Shown: positions 7,997-20,100, counted from the stretch's first letter. The stretch is DNA of 64,000 bases from Pseudomonas frederiksbergensis (GCF_003732275.1 NZ_MOBM01000011.1:1-64000), one strand, 5' to 3'. Program-made: numbers and translations. Notes: generated by a model from the letters alone, not told the origin.

Positions 7997-9292
7997 TTAG
8001 CCTTGAACCGGTACCCCTTTGAGGTACGGCGCAGGCTCGGCCCCAAGGTTGTTCAGCAACCGCTCGCTGTACCAATCCACAAAGTTCACCACACCAAACT
8101 CATAGGTCTTGGAGTAAGGCCCTGGCTGGTACGCGGTGGAGTTGATCCCGCGCTGGTTTTCTTCGGCCAGGCGACGGTCCTGGTCGTTGGTCGCATCCCA
8201 GACCTGGCGCATGCGCTCCACGTCGTAGTCCACACCTTCGACTGCGTCCTTGTGGACGATCCACTTGGTGGTGACCATGGTTTCCTGAGCGCTGATCGGC
8301 CACACGGTGAACACGATGATGTGGTCGCCCATGCAGTGGTTCCACGAGTGCGGCAGGTGCAGGATGCGCATCGAACCCAGGTCCGGGTTTTTGATGCGGC
8401 CCATGAGTTTGGCGCAGCCCTGTTTGCCGTCCAGGGTCATCGACACAGTGCCCTTGAGCAGCGGCATGCGCACGATGCGGTTACGCAGGCCGAAGCTGGC
8501 GTGGGCGTAAGGAATCTTCTCGGCTTCCCAGGCAGCGGCCGAAGCAGCGACGTGGTCCTTGAAGGCCTGGTCGGCACGCGGGTCGGTGACGTCGTCCCAT
8601 TCCAGCAGGGTTTTCAGCAGTTCCGGGTGCGCCGCGTTGCAGTGGTAGCACTCGCGGTTGTTTTCCAGCACCAGTTTCCAGTTGGCCTTTTCGAACAAGG
8701 TGGTCTGGATCGCCACCTTGGTGTTCTCCATGTCGTACGGTTCCATGTAATGGTTCAGCGTCGACAGGAAGTCATCAATGGCCGGCGGGTTTTCCGACAG
8801 GCTGATGAAGATGTAGCCGCCAGCGGTCTTCACGTTCACAGGCTTCAAGCCGTACTGCTTCATGTCGAAGTCGGCGCCCATTTCGGTGCCGGCGAACAGC
8901 AGGCGACCGTCCAGCTCATACGTCCACTGGTGGTAGTGGCAGACCAGTTTGGCGACTTTGCCTTTTTCACTGGTGCACAGCCGCGAACCGCGGTGACGGC
9001 AGACGTTGTGGAACGCATGGACCACGCCGTCGGCGCCACGAATCACGATGATCGGGTTCTTGCCGACTTGCAGGGTCAGGTAGTTGCCCTTGGTCGGGAT
9101 TTCGCAGGTCATGCCGGCGATCAACCACTCTTTCTGAAAGATTTCCTGCATGTCGATATCAAACAGCCGCTCGTCAGAGTAAAACGGCTGCGGCAGCGAG
9201 AAAGTGCGCTCACGCTCTTGCAGCATCTGCGCGGTGGCCTTGCGTGCGGGTTCCAGCGGATCGCCCAGGCTGATTTTTGCGGTGACGTCCAT
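7997..9292 (-). CDS. gbcA: Glycine betaine demethylase, Rieske oxygenase subunit
   Basis: GbcA is the terminal oxygenase that removes one methyl group from glycine betaine, giving dimethylglycine and formaldehyde. The 431-residue protein has a Rieske [2Fe-2S] centre (CRHRG and CHYHQW about 20 residues apart) and a mononuclear iron site of the form E-N-x-x-E-C-Y-H-C-x-x-x-H. The frame is open further upstream, but the family N-terminus (MDVTAK) starts at 9292. There, GAGGAT on the coding strand lies about 9 bases upstream, so that start is chosen. The reductase gene gbcB is divergent. Formaldehyde and the demethylated products feed the sox/fdhA operon about 5 kb away. Confidence 0.95.
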   Translation of the reverse strand: MDVTAKISLGDPLEPARKATAQMLQERERTFSLPQPFYSDERLFDIDMQEIFQKEWLIAGMTCEIPTKGNYLTLQVGKNPIIVIRGADGVVHAFHNVCRHRGSRLCTSEKGKVAKLVCHYHQWTYELDGRLLFAGTEMGADFDMKQYGLKPVNVKTAGGYIFISLSENPPAIDDFLSTLNHYMEPYDMENTKVAIQTTLFEKANWKLVLENNRECYHCNAAHPELLKTLLEWDDVTDPRADQAFKDHVAASAAAWEAEKIPYAHASFGLRNRIVRMPLLKGTVSMTLDGKQGCAKLMGRIKNPDLGSMRILHLPHSWNHCMGDHIIVFTVWPISAQETMVTTKWIVHKDAVEGVDYDVERMRQVWDATNDQDRRLAEENQRGINSTAYQPGPYSKTYEFGVVNFVDWYSERLLNNLGAEPAPYLKGVPVQG

Positions 9293-9579
9293 CGATTTGA
9301 TCCTCATGGCCTTTCTGTGTGGCCGGCGAAATAGTGGCTGATACGGTTTGCTACGCAAGGGTGTAAAGAAAACGTCTTTGTGTGTGGCGAGTGTGGGGCC
9401 GCCGTTGCCCGGAACCTTATCCATGGGCGACATGGCCCAATCTGTTCCCGACGCGCAACCCCCGGTAATTGGGGGCTGGTCGCGATAAGTATGTGAATGT
9501 CGCAGATAGGTAAATGGAGGGGCTGCGCTATACGCAGAATCGCCAACATAAAGGCCGGTAGTCGGCCGTGGAGAACAGC
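9293..9579. promoter_or_regulatory. Divergent gbcA/gbcB promoter region
   Basis: 287 bp separate the two divergent starts, so both promoters must lie here. A CCCCC (9459-9463) and GGGGG (9471-9475) pair forms a 5-bp inverted repeat with a 7-base loop. A second imperfect repeat (GGGC...GCCC) lies about 30 bp to its left. In Pseudomonas the regulator GbdR activates these genes when betaine is present (family knowledge). I do not identify its site with certainty. Confidence 0.5.
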
Positions 9580-10680
9580 ATGTCCAACAGCTTCCTGAAC
9601 CCGGTAACCACCCAGACCTGGGCCAATGGTCGACACATTGTCCGTTGCGTCAAAGTCATCCAGGAAACCTGGGATGTGCGCACCTTCTGCTTTATGGCCG
9701 ACCAGCCAATCCTGTTCTTTTTCAAGCCCGGGCAGTTTGTCACCCTGGAGCTGGAAATCGACGGCGTGCCGATCATGCGCTCCTACACCATATCCAGTTC
9801 TCCGTCGGTGCCGTACAGCTTTTCGGTGACGATCAAGCGCGTGCCGGGGGGCAAGGTGTCCAACTGGCTGCACGACACTCTGCATGAAGGCCAGGAACTG
9901 GCGGTACACGGGCCGGTCGGGCTGTTCAACGCCATGGACTTCACCGCGCCAAAGGTTCTGTACCTCAGCGGTGGCGTCGGCATCACGCCCGTCATGTCGA
10001 TGGCGCGCTGGTTCTACGACACCAACGGCAACGTCGACATGGTGTTTATCCACAGCGCCCGTTCGCCCAAAGACATCATTTATCACCGCGAGCTGGAACA
10101 CATGGCGTCGCGAATCGACAACTTCAGCCTGCACCTGATTTGCGAGAAGCATGGCCTGGGCGAGCCGTGGGCCGGTTATCGCGGTTACCTGAACCACAAG
10201 ATGCTCGAATTGATGGCGCCGGACTTCCTTGAGCGTGAAGTCTTCTGCTGCGGCCCGACCCCGTACATGAACGCGGTCAAGCGCATGCTTGAGGCGGCCG
10301 GTTTCGACATGACGCGTTATCACGAAGAATCCTTCGGCGCGACGCCAGCGGAAGCCCGTGCCGACGCGGTGGAGCAAGCCGAAATCGCAGCAGATGCACC
10401 GGAAGTCGACGTTGCCGACCTGCATCAGGTGGAATTCACCGCGTCCGGCAAGAGCATTCGTGTGGCGCCGGGCGAAACCGTGCATGCGGCGGCGGCCAAG
10501 CTTGGCCTGCTGATTCCGAAGGCTTGCGGGATGGGGATCTGCGGGACGTGCAAGGTGATGAAGCTTGGTGGTGAAGTCGAAATGGACCACAACGGCGGGA
10601 TTACCGAGGAAGACGAGGCCGAAGGGTTCATCCTGTCGTGCTGCAGCGTGCCGAAGGGTGATGTGCGGATCGAGTTTTGA
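9580..10680 (+). CDS. gbcB: Glycine betaine demethylase, ferredoxin-reductase subunit
   Basis: GbcB passes electrons from NAD(P)H to the Rieske oxygenase GbcA. The 366-residue protein has an FAD-binding barrel containing RSYTISSSP, a pyridine-nucleotide domain with GGVGITPVMSM and a CCGPTPYM end motif, and a C-terminal plant-type [2Fe-2S] ferredoxin domain whose ligands are CGMGICGTC plus a later Cys in LSCCS. ATG 9580 has GGAGA at 9570-9574; the GTG four codons earlier overlaps that site and is rejected. It is divergent from gbcA across a 287-bp control region. Confidence 0.95.
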   Translation: MSNSFLNPVTTQTWANGRHIVRCVKVIQETWDVRTFCFMADQPILFFFKPGQFVTLELEIDGVPIMRSYTISSSPSVPYSFSVTIKRVPGGKVSNWLHDTLHEGQELAVHGPVGLFNAMDFTAPKVLYLSGGVGITPVMSMARWFYDTNGNVDMVFIHSARSPKDIIYHRELEHMASRIDNFSLHLICEKHGLGEPWAGYRGYLNHKMLELMAPDFLEREVFCCGPTPYMNAVKRMLEAAGFDMTRYHEESFGATPAEARADAVEQAEIAADAPEVDVADLHQVEFTASGKSIRVAPGETVHAAAAKLGLLIPKACGMGICGTCKVMKLGGEVEMDHNGGITEEDEAEGFILSCCSVPKGDVRIEF

Positions 10681-10683
10681 ACC

Positions 10684-10773
10684 TGTGGGAGCGGGCTTGC
10701 TCGCGAAGGCGGCGGCACAGTCAACATTGATGTTGCCTGACACACCGCTTTCGCGAGCAAGCCCGCTCCCACA
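10684..10773. repeat. REP doublet (GCGAGCAAGCCCGC type)
   Basis: TGTGGGAGCGGGCTTGCTCGCG on the left and its complement on the right enclose about 40 unique bases. It lies between the converging gbcB and SDR genes. Confidence 0.9.
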
Positions 10774-10785
10774 ATGGTTGGTATT

Positions 10786-11610
10786 TCAGTCCACAAACAA
10801 GTCTGGCATCAGCTTGTCTTGGGTGCCGTGCTCAAAGCGGTAATGATCGAATTCGGTCACCCCATGCTCCCGCAGAATCTCCTCATCAATCAGCAAGCGC
10901 CCGGTAATGCTGCGGCCACTGCTACCCAGAATTGCGTAGGCGGCGTCGGCCATAATCGCCGGCGTGCGCGCATGCTTGAACGACTCGCGCGACCCCAGCT
11001 GAAACTCGATGGCGGCAGTGGCGATCATGGTCTGCGGCCACAGAGAATTGACGCTGATGCCGTAGGAGGCGAATTCCTCGCTCATGCCCAGGGTTAGCAT
11101 GCTCATGCCGTATTTGGTCACCGTGTAAGGGCTGTACTGGGCGAACCACTTGGTGGCCAGGTTCAGCGGTGGCGACAGGTTGAGGATGTGGCCGGCGGTT
11201 TTTTTCAGATAGGGCAGGGCGGCCTGACTGCACAGCAGCACGGCGCGGGTGTTGATCTGGTGCATCAGGTCGAAGCGCTTGAGTTCGATGTGTTGCACGC
11301 CGGTCAGCTTGATCGCCCCGGCATTGTTGATCAGCGCATCGATGCCGCCGAAATGCTCAGAGGCGTCGGCCATGGCCTGGCGCACGGCAATTTCATCACG
11401 CACATCCACCTGCAAGGCCAACGCCTTGCCGCCCGCGGCTTCAACTTCCGCCGCCACGCTGAAAATGGTGCCAGGCAGTTTGGGGTGAGGAGTGGCGCTT
11501 TTGGCGGCAATCACGATGTTGGCCCCGTCCTTTGCTGCCCGCAGCGCAATCTCACGCCCGATGCCACGGCTGGCGCCGGTGATGAACAGGGTTTTGCCTT
11601 GTAATGACAT
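10786..11610 (-). CDS. SDR-family oxidoreductase (HSDL2-like)
   Basis: A 274-residue classical short-chain dehydrogenase with the cofactor motif TGASRGIG near the N-terminus, NNAG in the middle, a serine in LNLSPP and the catalytic YTVTK. The SPPLNL and WPQTMIATAA surroundings are those of the hydroxysteroid-dehydrogenase-like 2 subgroup, whose substrates are poorly defined. The frame is open 26 codons upstream, but ATG 11610 is preceded by CAGGAG at a proper distance and gives the normal SDR N-terminus. It stands alone; the region upstream holds two REP doublets. Confidence 0.85.
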   Translation of the reverse strand: MSLQGKTLFITGASRGIGREIALRAAKDGANIVIAAKSATPHPKLPGTIFSVAAEVEAAGGKALALQVDVRDEIAVRQAMADASEHFGGIDALINNAGAIKLTGVQHIELKRFDLMHQINTRAVLLCSQAALPYLKKTAGHILNLSPPLNLATKWFAQYSPYTVTKYGMSMLTLGMSEEFASYGISVNSLWPQTMIATAAIEFQLGSRESFKHARTPAIMADAAYAILGSSGRSITGRLLIDEEILREHGVTEFDHYRFEHGTQDKLMPDLFVD

Positions 11611-11705
11611 GCGTACGCTCCTGATTGTTGTTATCGATGCGGATCGAAACGGCTCGCCAGTCAATGTAGACCAACTCTTGCGGGGCATTTTGCATCAGGG
11701 CTTTT

Positions 11706-11839
11706 TGTGGCGAGGGGGCTTGCCCCCGTTGGGTTGCGAAGCAGCCCCAAACCTTGAACATGCGGTCTGTCAGGCAGGCCAGCGTTGGCTGGTTTCACGA
11801 CTGCTGCGCAGCCGAACGGGGGCAAGCCCCAGCGCCACA
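11706..11839. repeat. REP doublet (GGGGGCTTGCCCCC variant)
   Basis: It has the same architecture as the element at 4563, but the tip palindrome is GGGGGCTTGCCCCC, and the partner is GGGGGCAAGCCCC. It is the first of two elements in tandem in the 417-bp gap between the SDR gene and ltaE; nothing else is seen in that gap. Confidence 0.85.
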
Positions 11840-11880
11840 AAGTTTCATTTCAATCAATTAGTTGAGGTTGAACACAGACC

Positions 11881-12014
11881 TGTGGCGAGGGAGCTTGCTC
11901 CCGCTGGGTTGCGCAGCAGCCCCAAAGCCTGAGCATGCGGTCTGTCAGGCAGACCGCGTTGGTTGGTTTTTACGACTGCTGCGCAGCCGAACGGGAGCAA
12001 GCTCCCTCTCCACA
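11881..12014. repeat. REP doublet (GGGAGCAAGCTCCC type)
   Basis: Second of two neighbouring doublets, 42 bp after the first. The unique centres of the two share the words ATGCGGTCTGTCAGGCAG and GCGTTGG, so one probably arose by duplication of the other. Confidence 0.9.
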
Positions 12015-12027
12015 AAAGCTTGGGGCT

Positions 12028-13068
12028 TCAGGCTGCCATGACTTCCCGAATATCTGCCGCCAATTCGCGAACGCGTTCTTCTTCGGTGTCCCACGAGCAC
12101 ATGAACCGTGCGCCGCCGTTGCCGATGAAGGTGTAGAAACGCCAGCCCTTGGCGGTCAGTGCGGCAATGGCCGGTTCCGACAATTGCAGGAACACGCCGT
12201 TGGCCTGCACCGGGAACATCAGTTCCACGCCCGGAATGTCGCTCACCAGTTCGGCCAGAAGCTGTGCACAGTGGTTGGCGTGGCGGGCGTATTTGAGCCA
12301 GGCGTCGTTTTCCAGAATCCCGACCCACGGCGCCGAGAGGAAGCGCATCTTCGAGGCCAGTTGCCCGGCCTGTTTGCAGCGGTAATCGAAGTCTTCAGCC
12401 AGTTTGTGGTTGAAGAACAGAATCGCTTCGCCCACCGCCATGCCGTTTTTCGTGCCGCCGAAGCACAGCACGTCAACGCCGGCCTTCCAGGTCAGGTCGG
12501 CTGGCGAGCAGCCAAGAAATGCACACGCATTGGAGAAGCGTGCGCCGTCCATGTGCAGGTTCAGGCCCAGTTCTTTGCAGGTGGCACTGATGGCGCGGAT
12601 TTCTTCCGGGGTGTACACGCTACCGACTTCGGTAGCCTGGGTCAGGGTCACGACGCGCGGTTTCGGGTAGTGGATGTCTTGGCGCTTGAGGGCGATTTCG
12701 CGGATCGATTCCGGCGTCAGCTTGCCGTTTTCGGTGCGGGCGATCAGCAGTTTGGAACCGTTGGAGAAAAACTCCGGTGCGCCGCATTCGTCGGTTTCGA
12801 CGTGGGCGGTTTCCGAGCAGATCACGCTGTGGTAACTCTGGCACAGTGATGAAAGGGCTAACGAGTTGGCCGCGGTGCCGTTGAAGGCGAAGAACACTTC
12901 GCAGTCGGTTTCGAACAGTTTGCGGAATTGATCCGCTGCGCGCGCGGTCCACTCATCGTCGCCATAAGCGCGCTGGTGGCCGTGGTTGGCCTGTTCCATG
13001 GCAGCCCAGGCTTCAGGGCAAATACCGGAATAGTTGTCGCTGGCGAATTGTTGGCTCTTGTCGGTCAT
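12028..13068 (-). CDS. ltaE: Low-specificity L-threonine aldolase
   Basis: A 346-residue fold-type I PLP enzyme that cleaves L-threonine or L-allo-threonine to glycine and acetaldehyde. Family marks are FASDNYSG at the N-terminus, the HVETDECGA segment, HMDGARFSN and the PLP lysine in FGGTKNG. It lies next to the glycine/serine/sarcosine genes, so it feeds the same glycine pool. It is transcribed away from the traX-like gene, with a 131-bp divergent gap between them. Confidence 0.92.
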   Translation of the reverse strand: MTDKSQQFASDNYSGICPEAWAAMEQANHGHQRAYGDDEWTARAADQFRKLFETDCEVFFAFNGTAANSLALSSLCQSYHSVICSETAHVETDECGAPEFFSNGSKLLIARTENGKLTPESIREIALKRQDIHYPKPRVVTLTQATEVGSVYTPEEIRAISATCKELGLNLHMDGARFSNACAFLGCSPADLTWKAGVDVLCFGGTKNGMAVGEAILFFNHKLAEDFDYRCKQAGQLASKMRFLSAPWVGILENDAWLKYARHANHCAQLLAELVSDIPGVELMFPVQANGVFLQLSEPAIAALTAKGWRFYTFIGNGGARFMCSWDTEEERVRELAADIREVMAA

Positions 13069-13199
13069 GGCCGGCTTCCGTAATCGAGGCTCTTATGGTG
13101 AAGAGCTTCGTGGTCAATGATGGTGCGCACTTTACCGAAGATCGTCCGGGGAGCACACGGGATGTTGCTGTCAGAAAAACACACGGTTGACAGGCAATT

Positions 13200-13916
13200 A
13201 TGCACATGACGCAACGGGATGGGGCGCTGGATCTGCTCAAGTGGCTGGCGCTGCTGAGCATGGTGCTCGATCACCTGCGATATATCGGTTACTCCATCGA
13301 TCTGCTGTATGTGCCGGGCAGATTGGCGTTCCCGTGGTTCTGTCTGGCGATGGCGGCGAACCTGTCGCGAACCCGTGCAGTAACCACCGACGGCCAGTGG
13401 CGCTATCTCGGTTGGTTGTTGCTGTTTAGCGTTCTGAGCGAAATTCCCTACCGGATGTACCTTCCTGATCACGACACCTTAAACGTATTGCCCACGCTGG
13501 TTCTGGGGCTGTTGGTCGCCCGTGGCTGGCAGCACAGGATGCTTCAGTCGCGACTATTGGCGGCGGGTGCCTTGTTGCTGGCGGCACTGTTCACGGAGCG
13601 ATTGATGTTCGGTTTCTTCGGCGTGCTGTTGCCGCTGGCGATGTGGCTGGTGATCAGGCGGCCCTGGTATTTCAGCCTGCTGCCGGGGTTGGTCTGCCTG
13701 GCGGCCAATCAGTGGCAAGTGCTGTATTACGCCGCACGACTTCATAGCAGTGCAGCCATCCTCGGCATTGCCGCTTGTCTGATTGCGCCATTGCTGGGGC
13801 TGTTGCTATTGCGACATGCCCAAGGCATCCGGCCACCGCCAATGCGCCGCTGGGCTTACGCGCTCTATCCCGCGCATTTCCTCGGGCTTCTGGCCTTGCG
13901 CCAACTCATCGCCTGA
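13200..13916 (+). CDS. TraX-family multi-spanning membrane protein
   Basis: A 238-residue protein of about seven to eight hydrophobic helices. The N-terminus DGALDLLKWLALLSMVLDH is diagnostic of the TraX family, named after the F-pilin acetylase; chromosomal members have no settled role. A YALYPAHFLGLL motif at the C-terminus is also typical. The start is ATG 13200 (AGG 5 bases before); ATG 13206 is possible. No conjugation genes are nearby, so a pilin-acetylation role is not implied. Confidence 0.8.
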   Translation: MHMTQRDGALDLLKWLALLSMVLDHLRYIGYSIDLLYVPGRLAFPWFCLAMAANLSRTRAVTTDGQWRYLGWLLLFSVLSEIPYRMYLPDHDTLNVLPTLVLGLLVARGWQHRMLQSRLLAAGALLLAALFTERLMFGFFGVLLPLAMWLVIRRPWYFSLLPGLVCLAANQWQVLYYAARLHSSAAILGIAACLIAPLLGLLLLRHAQGIRPPPMRRWAYALYPAHFLGLLALRQLIA

Positions 13917-13928
13917 CCCTCATGCTCT

Positions 13929-14061
13929 TGTGGCGAGGGAGCTTGCTCCCGCTGGGCTGCGTAGCAGCCCCAAACCCAGTGCATGCGGTTCATCAGGTTG
14001 ATCGTGTTGGTCGTTTTTACGACTGCTGCGCAGCCGAGCGGGAGCAAGCTCCCTCGCCACA
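13929..14061. repeat. REP doublet (GGGAGCAAGCTCCC type)
   Basis: Complete doublet immediately after the traX-like gene and before the glyA leader. Its halves are nearly identical to those at 4563 and 45293. Confidence 0.9.
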
Positions 14062-14234
14062 AGAGCCTTCCCTGGTCCTGCCTTTCTGGCCCATGTCGTA
14101 AACGCACCTTTGCGTGGCGTCCATAGGCATTTGACCTGTCTGCGCCGGTCATACCATCGCATCCAAAGGGCACTGCCGTAACGCCAGTGCCTTACCGAGA
14201 CGAATGGCGCATAGATGCCGCTGGGAGAGACGCG
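14062..14234 (+). promoter_or_regulatory. Leader and probable promoter of the glyA-sox operon
   Basis: 173 bp between the REP element and glyA. A possible promoter is TTGACC (14131-14136) and TACCAT (14152-14157), but the 15-base spacer is short, which would fit an activator-dependent promoter. The sarcosine-sensing AraC-type regulator SouR is known to control this operon in P. aeruginosa; I cannot place its site from sequence alone. Confidence 0.4.
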
Positions 14235-15488
<1,254 letters not shown>

Positions 15489-15511
15489 GCGCGGTTTTGG
15501 AGTAAATGACT

Positions 15512-16762
15512 ATGCAACGCTATTCGGGCTTCGGCCTCTTCAAACACTCCCTCAGCCATCACGAAAACTGGCAGAAGATGTGGCGCACGCCGACCCCTAA
15601 AAAGGTCTATGACGTGGTCATCGTCGGCGGTGGCGGGCATGGTCTGGCGACCGCTTACTACCTGGCCAAGGAACACGGCATCACCAACGTGGCCGTGGTC
15701 GAGAAAGGCTGGCTGGGCGGCGGTAACACCGCGCGCAACACCACCATCGTTCGCTCCAACTACCTGTGGGACGAGTCGGCGCACCTGTACGAGCACGCGA
15801 TGAAACTGTGGGAAGGCCTGTCTCAGGACCTGAACTACAACGTGATGTTCTCCCAGCGTGGTGTCTACAACCTGTGCCATACCCTGCAGGACATCCGTGA
15901 TTCCGAGCGTCGGGTCAGCGCCAACCGCCTCAACGGCGTGGACGGCGAACTGCTCGATGCCAAACAGGTAGCCGACGAGATTCCGTACCTCGACTGCTCC
16001 AAGAACACGCGCTACCCGGTGATGGGCGCAACCGTCCAGCGTCGCGGCGGCGTGGCCCGTCACGATGCCGTGGCGTGGGGCTTTGCCCGCGCCGCCGATG
16101 CCTTGGGCGTGGACCTGATTCAACAGACCGAAGTGATCGGCTTCCGCAAGGAAAACGGCGTGTGCATCGGTGTTGAAACCAACAAGGGCTTCATCGGCGC
16201 CAAGCGCGTCGGTGTGGTCACCGCCGGTAACTCCGGGCACATGGCCAAACTCGCCGGTTTCCGTCTGCCGATCGAATCGCACCCGCTGCAAGCGCTGGTG
16301 TCCGAGCCGATCAAGCCGATTATCGACAGCGTGATCATGTCCAATGCCGTACACGGTTACATCAGCCAGTCCGACAAGGGCGACCTGGTGATCGGCGCCG
16401 GTATCGACGGCTACAACGGCTACGGCCAGCGTGGTTCGTACCCGGTGATCGAGCACACCATTCAGGCCATCGTCGAGATGTTCCCGGTGCTGTCGCGCGT
16501 ACGCATGAACCGTCAGTGGGGCGGCATCGTCGACACCACGCCGGATGCGTGCCCGATCATCTCGAAAACCCCGGTACCGAACATGTTCTTCAACTGCGGT
16601 TGGGGCACCGGTGGCTTCAAGGCAACACCTGGCTCGGGCAACGTGTTTGCCGCGAGTCTGGCCAAGGGTGAAATGCACCCATTGGCCGCACCTTTCTCCA
16701 TCGACCGTTTCCACAACGGTGCGTTGATCGACGAACACGGCGCTGCTGCGGTTGCCCACTAA
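15512..16762 (+). CDS. soxB: Sarcosine oxidase, beta subunit
   Basis: The 416-residue catalytic FAD subunit of heterotetrameric sarcosine oxidase. The FAD fold is [18 protein letters not shown], and the C-terminus has the [15 protein letters not shown] segment of the family. It forms the oxidation site where sarcosine becomes an imine. Two ATGs are possible. With TGGAG at 15498-15502, the second (15512) has proper spacing and gives the family N-terminus ([10 protein letters not shown]). It is 23 bp after glyA1. Confidence 0.96.
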   Translation: MQRYSGFGLFKHSLSHHENWQKMWRTPTPKKVYDVVIVGGGGHGLATAYYLAKEHGITNVAVVEKGWLGGGNTARNTTIVRSNYLWDESAHLYEHAMKLWEGLSQDLNYNVMFSQRGVYNLCHTLQDIRDSERRVSANRLNGVDGELLDAKQVADEIPYLDCSKNTRYPVMGATVQRRGGVARHDAVAWGFARAADALGVDLIQQTEVIGFRKENGVCIGVETNKGFIGAKRVGVVTAGNSGHMAKLAGFRLPIESHPLQALVSEPIKPIIDSVIMSNAVHGYISQSDKGDLVIGAGIDGYNGYGQRGSYPVIEHTIQAIVEMFPVLSRVRMNRQWGGIVDTTPDACPIISKTPVPNMFFNCGWGTGGFKATPGSGNVFAASLAKGEMHPLAAPFSIDRFHNGALIDEHGAAAVAH

Positions 16763-16776
16763 CAGGAGAAATCCCC

Positions 16777-17106
16777 ATGTTGCATATCTTCTGTCCTCAC
16801 TGCGGCGAACTGCGCTCCGAAGAGGAATTCCACGCATCCGGCCAGGCGCACATCCCGCGTCCACTGGATCCGAACAGCTGCACCGACGAGGAGTGGGGCG
16901 ACTACATGTTCTTCCGCGACAACCCTCGCGGTCTGCACCACGAACTGTGGGATCACGTCGCCGGTTGCCGTCAGTACTTCAACGCCACCCGTGACACCGT
17001 GACCTACGAGATTCTCGAAACCTACAAGATCGGCGCCAAGCCGCAGTTCACCGACAAGACCGACAGCCCGAAAGCGGCCGCCACGGCTCTGGGAGAGAAG
17101 GTATGA
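16777..17106 (+). CDS. soxD: Sarcosine oxidase, delta subunit
   Basis: A 109-residue zinc-binding subunit. CPHCG at residues 6-10 and HVAGC near 60 supply the usual three Cys and one His ligands. AGGAGA lies 7 bases before the start. Its TGA overlaps the soxA ATG by four bases, implying coupled translation. Confidence 0.95.
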   Translation: MLHIFCPHCGELRSEEEFHASGQAHIPRPLDPNSCTDEEWGDYMFFRDNPRGLHHELWDHVAGCRQYFNATRDTVTYEILETYKIGAKPQFTDKTDSPKAAATALGEKV

Positions 17107-20100
17107 GCCAGATCAATCGCCTGTCCAACGGCGGACGGATCGACCGTAACAAAGTGCTGAGCTTCACCTTCAACGGCCAGGTCTACAAAGGCTTTGAAGG
17201 TGACTCCCTGGCCGCAGCCTTGCTGGCCAACGGTGTCGACATCATCGGCCGCAGCTTCAAGTATTCGCGTCCGCGCGGCATCTTCGCCGCCGGTGCCGAA
17301 GAGCCGAACGCTGTGCTGCAGATCGGTGCGACCGAAGCCACGCAGATCCCGAACGTGCGCGCCACGCAACAAGCGCTGTATCAAGGCCTGGTCGCCACCA
17401 GCACCAACGGCTGGCCGAGCGTGAACAACGACATGATGGGGATTCTCGGCAAGGTCGGCGGCAAGCTGATGCCGCCGGGCTTCTACTACAAAACCTTCAT
17501 GTACCCGCAATCGTTCTGGATGACCTACGAGAAGTACATTCGTAAGGCCGCCGGCCTTGGCCGCTCGCCGACCGAGAACGATCCGGACACCTACGACTAC
17601 ATGAACCAGCACTGCGACGTGCTGATCGTCGGCGCTGGCCCTGCGGGTCTGGCGGCGGCACTGGCGGCTGCCCGTAGCGGTGCGCGTGTGATCCTGGCCG
17701 ATGAACAGGAAGAGTTCGGCGGCAGCCTGCTCGATTCCCGCGAAAGCCTCGACGGCAAGCCTGCCACCGAGTGGGTCGCCAGCGTCATCGCCGAGCTGAA
17801 AAACACCCCGGACGTGCTGCTGTTGCCGCGCGCCACGGTCAACGGTTACCACGACCATAACTTCCTGACCATTCACGAGCGCCTCACCGATCACCTCGGC
17901 GACCGCGCCCCGATCGGCCAGGTGCGTCAGCGTATCCACCGGGTTCGTGCCAAGCGTGTAGTGCTGGCGACCGGTACTCATGAGCGTCCACTGGTTTACG
18001 GCAACAACGACGTGCCGGGCAACATGCTCGCCGGCGCTGTGTCGACTTATGTACGTCGTTATGGCGTGGCACCGGGCAAGAAACTGGTGCTGTCGACCAA
18101 CAACGATCACGCCTACCGCGTGGCCCTGGATTGGCTCGACGCCAGTCTGCAAGTGGTCGCGATCGCCGACGCCCGCAGCAACCCTCGTGGTGCGCTGGTG
18201 GAAGAAGCCCGCGCCAAAGGCATTCGCATCCTGACTGGCAGCGCCGTGATCGAGGCCCGTGGCAGCAAGCATGTCACTGCCGCTCGCGTTGCCGCGATTG
18301 ACGTAAAAGCACACACCGTGACCAGCCCAGGCGAGTGGCTCGATTGTGACCTGGTCGCCAGTTCCGGCGGCTACAGCCCGGTGGTTCACCTGGCGTCGCA
18401 CTTGGGTGGCAAGCCGATCTGGCGTGAAGACATCCTCGGTTTCGTACCGGGCGAAGCACCGCAAAAACGCGTGTGCGTCGGTGGCATCAACGGCGTCTAC
18501 GGCCTCGGCGATTCGCTGGCAGACGGTTTTGAAGGCGGTGCTCGCGCCGCCAGCGAAGCCGGTTTCAGCGGGGTCGAAGCGACCTTGCCCAAAGCCCTGA
18601 GCCGTCTGGAAGAACCGACGTTGGCGCTGTTCCAGGTGCCGCACGAAAAAGCCACCGCACGGGCACCGAAGCAATTTGTCGACCTGCAAAACGACGTCAC
18701 CGCTGCCGCCATCGAACTGGCGACCCGCGAAGGCTTCGAGTCGGTCGAGCACGTCAAGCGCTACACCGCGCTGGGCTTCGGCACCGATCAGGGCAAGCTC
18801 GGCAACGTCAACGGTCTGGCCATCGCCGCCCGTTCGCTGAACGTGACCATCCCGCAGATGGGCACCACCATGTTCCGTCCGAACTACACGCCGGTGACCT
18901 TCGGCGCCGTAGCCGGTCGTCACTGTGGGCATATCTTCGAGCCGGTTCGTTTCACCGCGCTGCATCATTGGCACGTGAAAAACGGCGCCGAGTTCGAAGA
19001 TGTCGGTCAGTGGAAGCGTCCATGGTACTTCCCGAAAAACGGTGAAGACCTGCACACCGCCGTGAAGCGCGAATGCAAAGCCGTGCGCGACAGCGTCGGC
19101 CTGCTGGACGCTTCGACCCTGGGCAAGATCGACATCCAGGGCCCGGATTCGCGTGAGTTCCTCAACCGCATCTACACCAACGCCTGGACCAAGCTCGATG
19201 TGGGCAAGGCGCGTTACGGCCTGATGTGTAAAGAAGACGGCATGGTGTTCGACGACGGCGTTACCGCATGCCTGGCCGACAACCATTTCGTGATGACCAC
19301 TACCACCGGCGGCGCTGCACGCGTGCTGCAATGGCTGGAAATCTACCATCAGACCGAATGGCCAGACCTGAAGGTGTACTTCACCTCCGTGACTGACCAT
19401 TGGGCGACCATGACCCTGTCCGGGCCGAACAGCCGCAAGCTGCTCAGCGAAGTCACCGACGTGGATCTGGCCAATGAAGCTTTCCCGTTCATGACCTGGA
19501 AAGAAGCGCTGGTCGGCGGCGTGCCAGCGCGGATATTCCGGATTTCGTTTACCGGCGAGCTGTCGTACGAAGTCAACGTGCAGGCCGACTACGCCATGGG
19601 CGTACTCGAGAAAATCGTCGAGGCCGGGAAGAAGTACAACCTGACTCCGTACGGCACCGAAACCATGCACGTACTGCGGGCAGAGAAGGGCTTCATCATT
19701 GTCGGTCAGGACACTGACAGCTCGATGACCCCGGACGACCTGAACATGGGCTGGTGCGTCGGTCGCACCAAACCGTTCTCGTGGATCGGCTGGCGTGGCA
19801 TGAACCGCGAAGACTGCGTGCGTGATCAGCGCAAACAGCTGGTTGGTCTGAAGCCGATCGATCCGACCAAATGGCTGCCGGAAGGTGCGCAACTGGTGTT
19901 CAACACCAAGCAAACCATCCCGATGACGATGGTCGGTCACGTGACTTCCAGCTATCTGCACAACTCCCTCGGCTATTCGTTTGCCATGGGGGTGGTCAAG
20001 GGCGGCCTGAAGCGCATGGGTGAGCGGGTGTTCGCACCGCTGGCCGACGGCAGCGTGATCGAGGCGGAAATCGTTTCTTCGGTGTTCTTCGATCCGAAGG

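Noticed and set aside
7997..9433. Longer gbcA start at 9433
   Set aside because: The extra 47 residues lack family similarity and would consume part of the divergent promoter; ATG 9292 has a ribosome binding site and the family N-terminus.
9293..9579. Exact GbdR binding site in the gbc promoter
   Set aside because: Inverted repeats are present, but I could not match a remembered consensus reliably, so only the region is annotated.
13200..13916. Conjugative-plasmid origin because of the TraX homologue
   Set aside because: No other tra, mob or relaxase genes; chromosomal TraX-family proteins are common.
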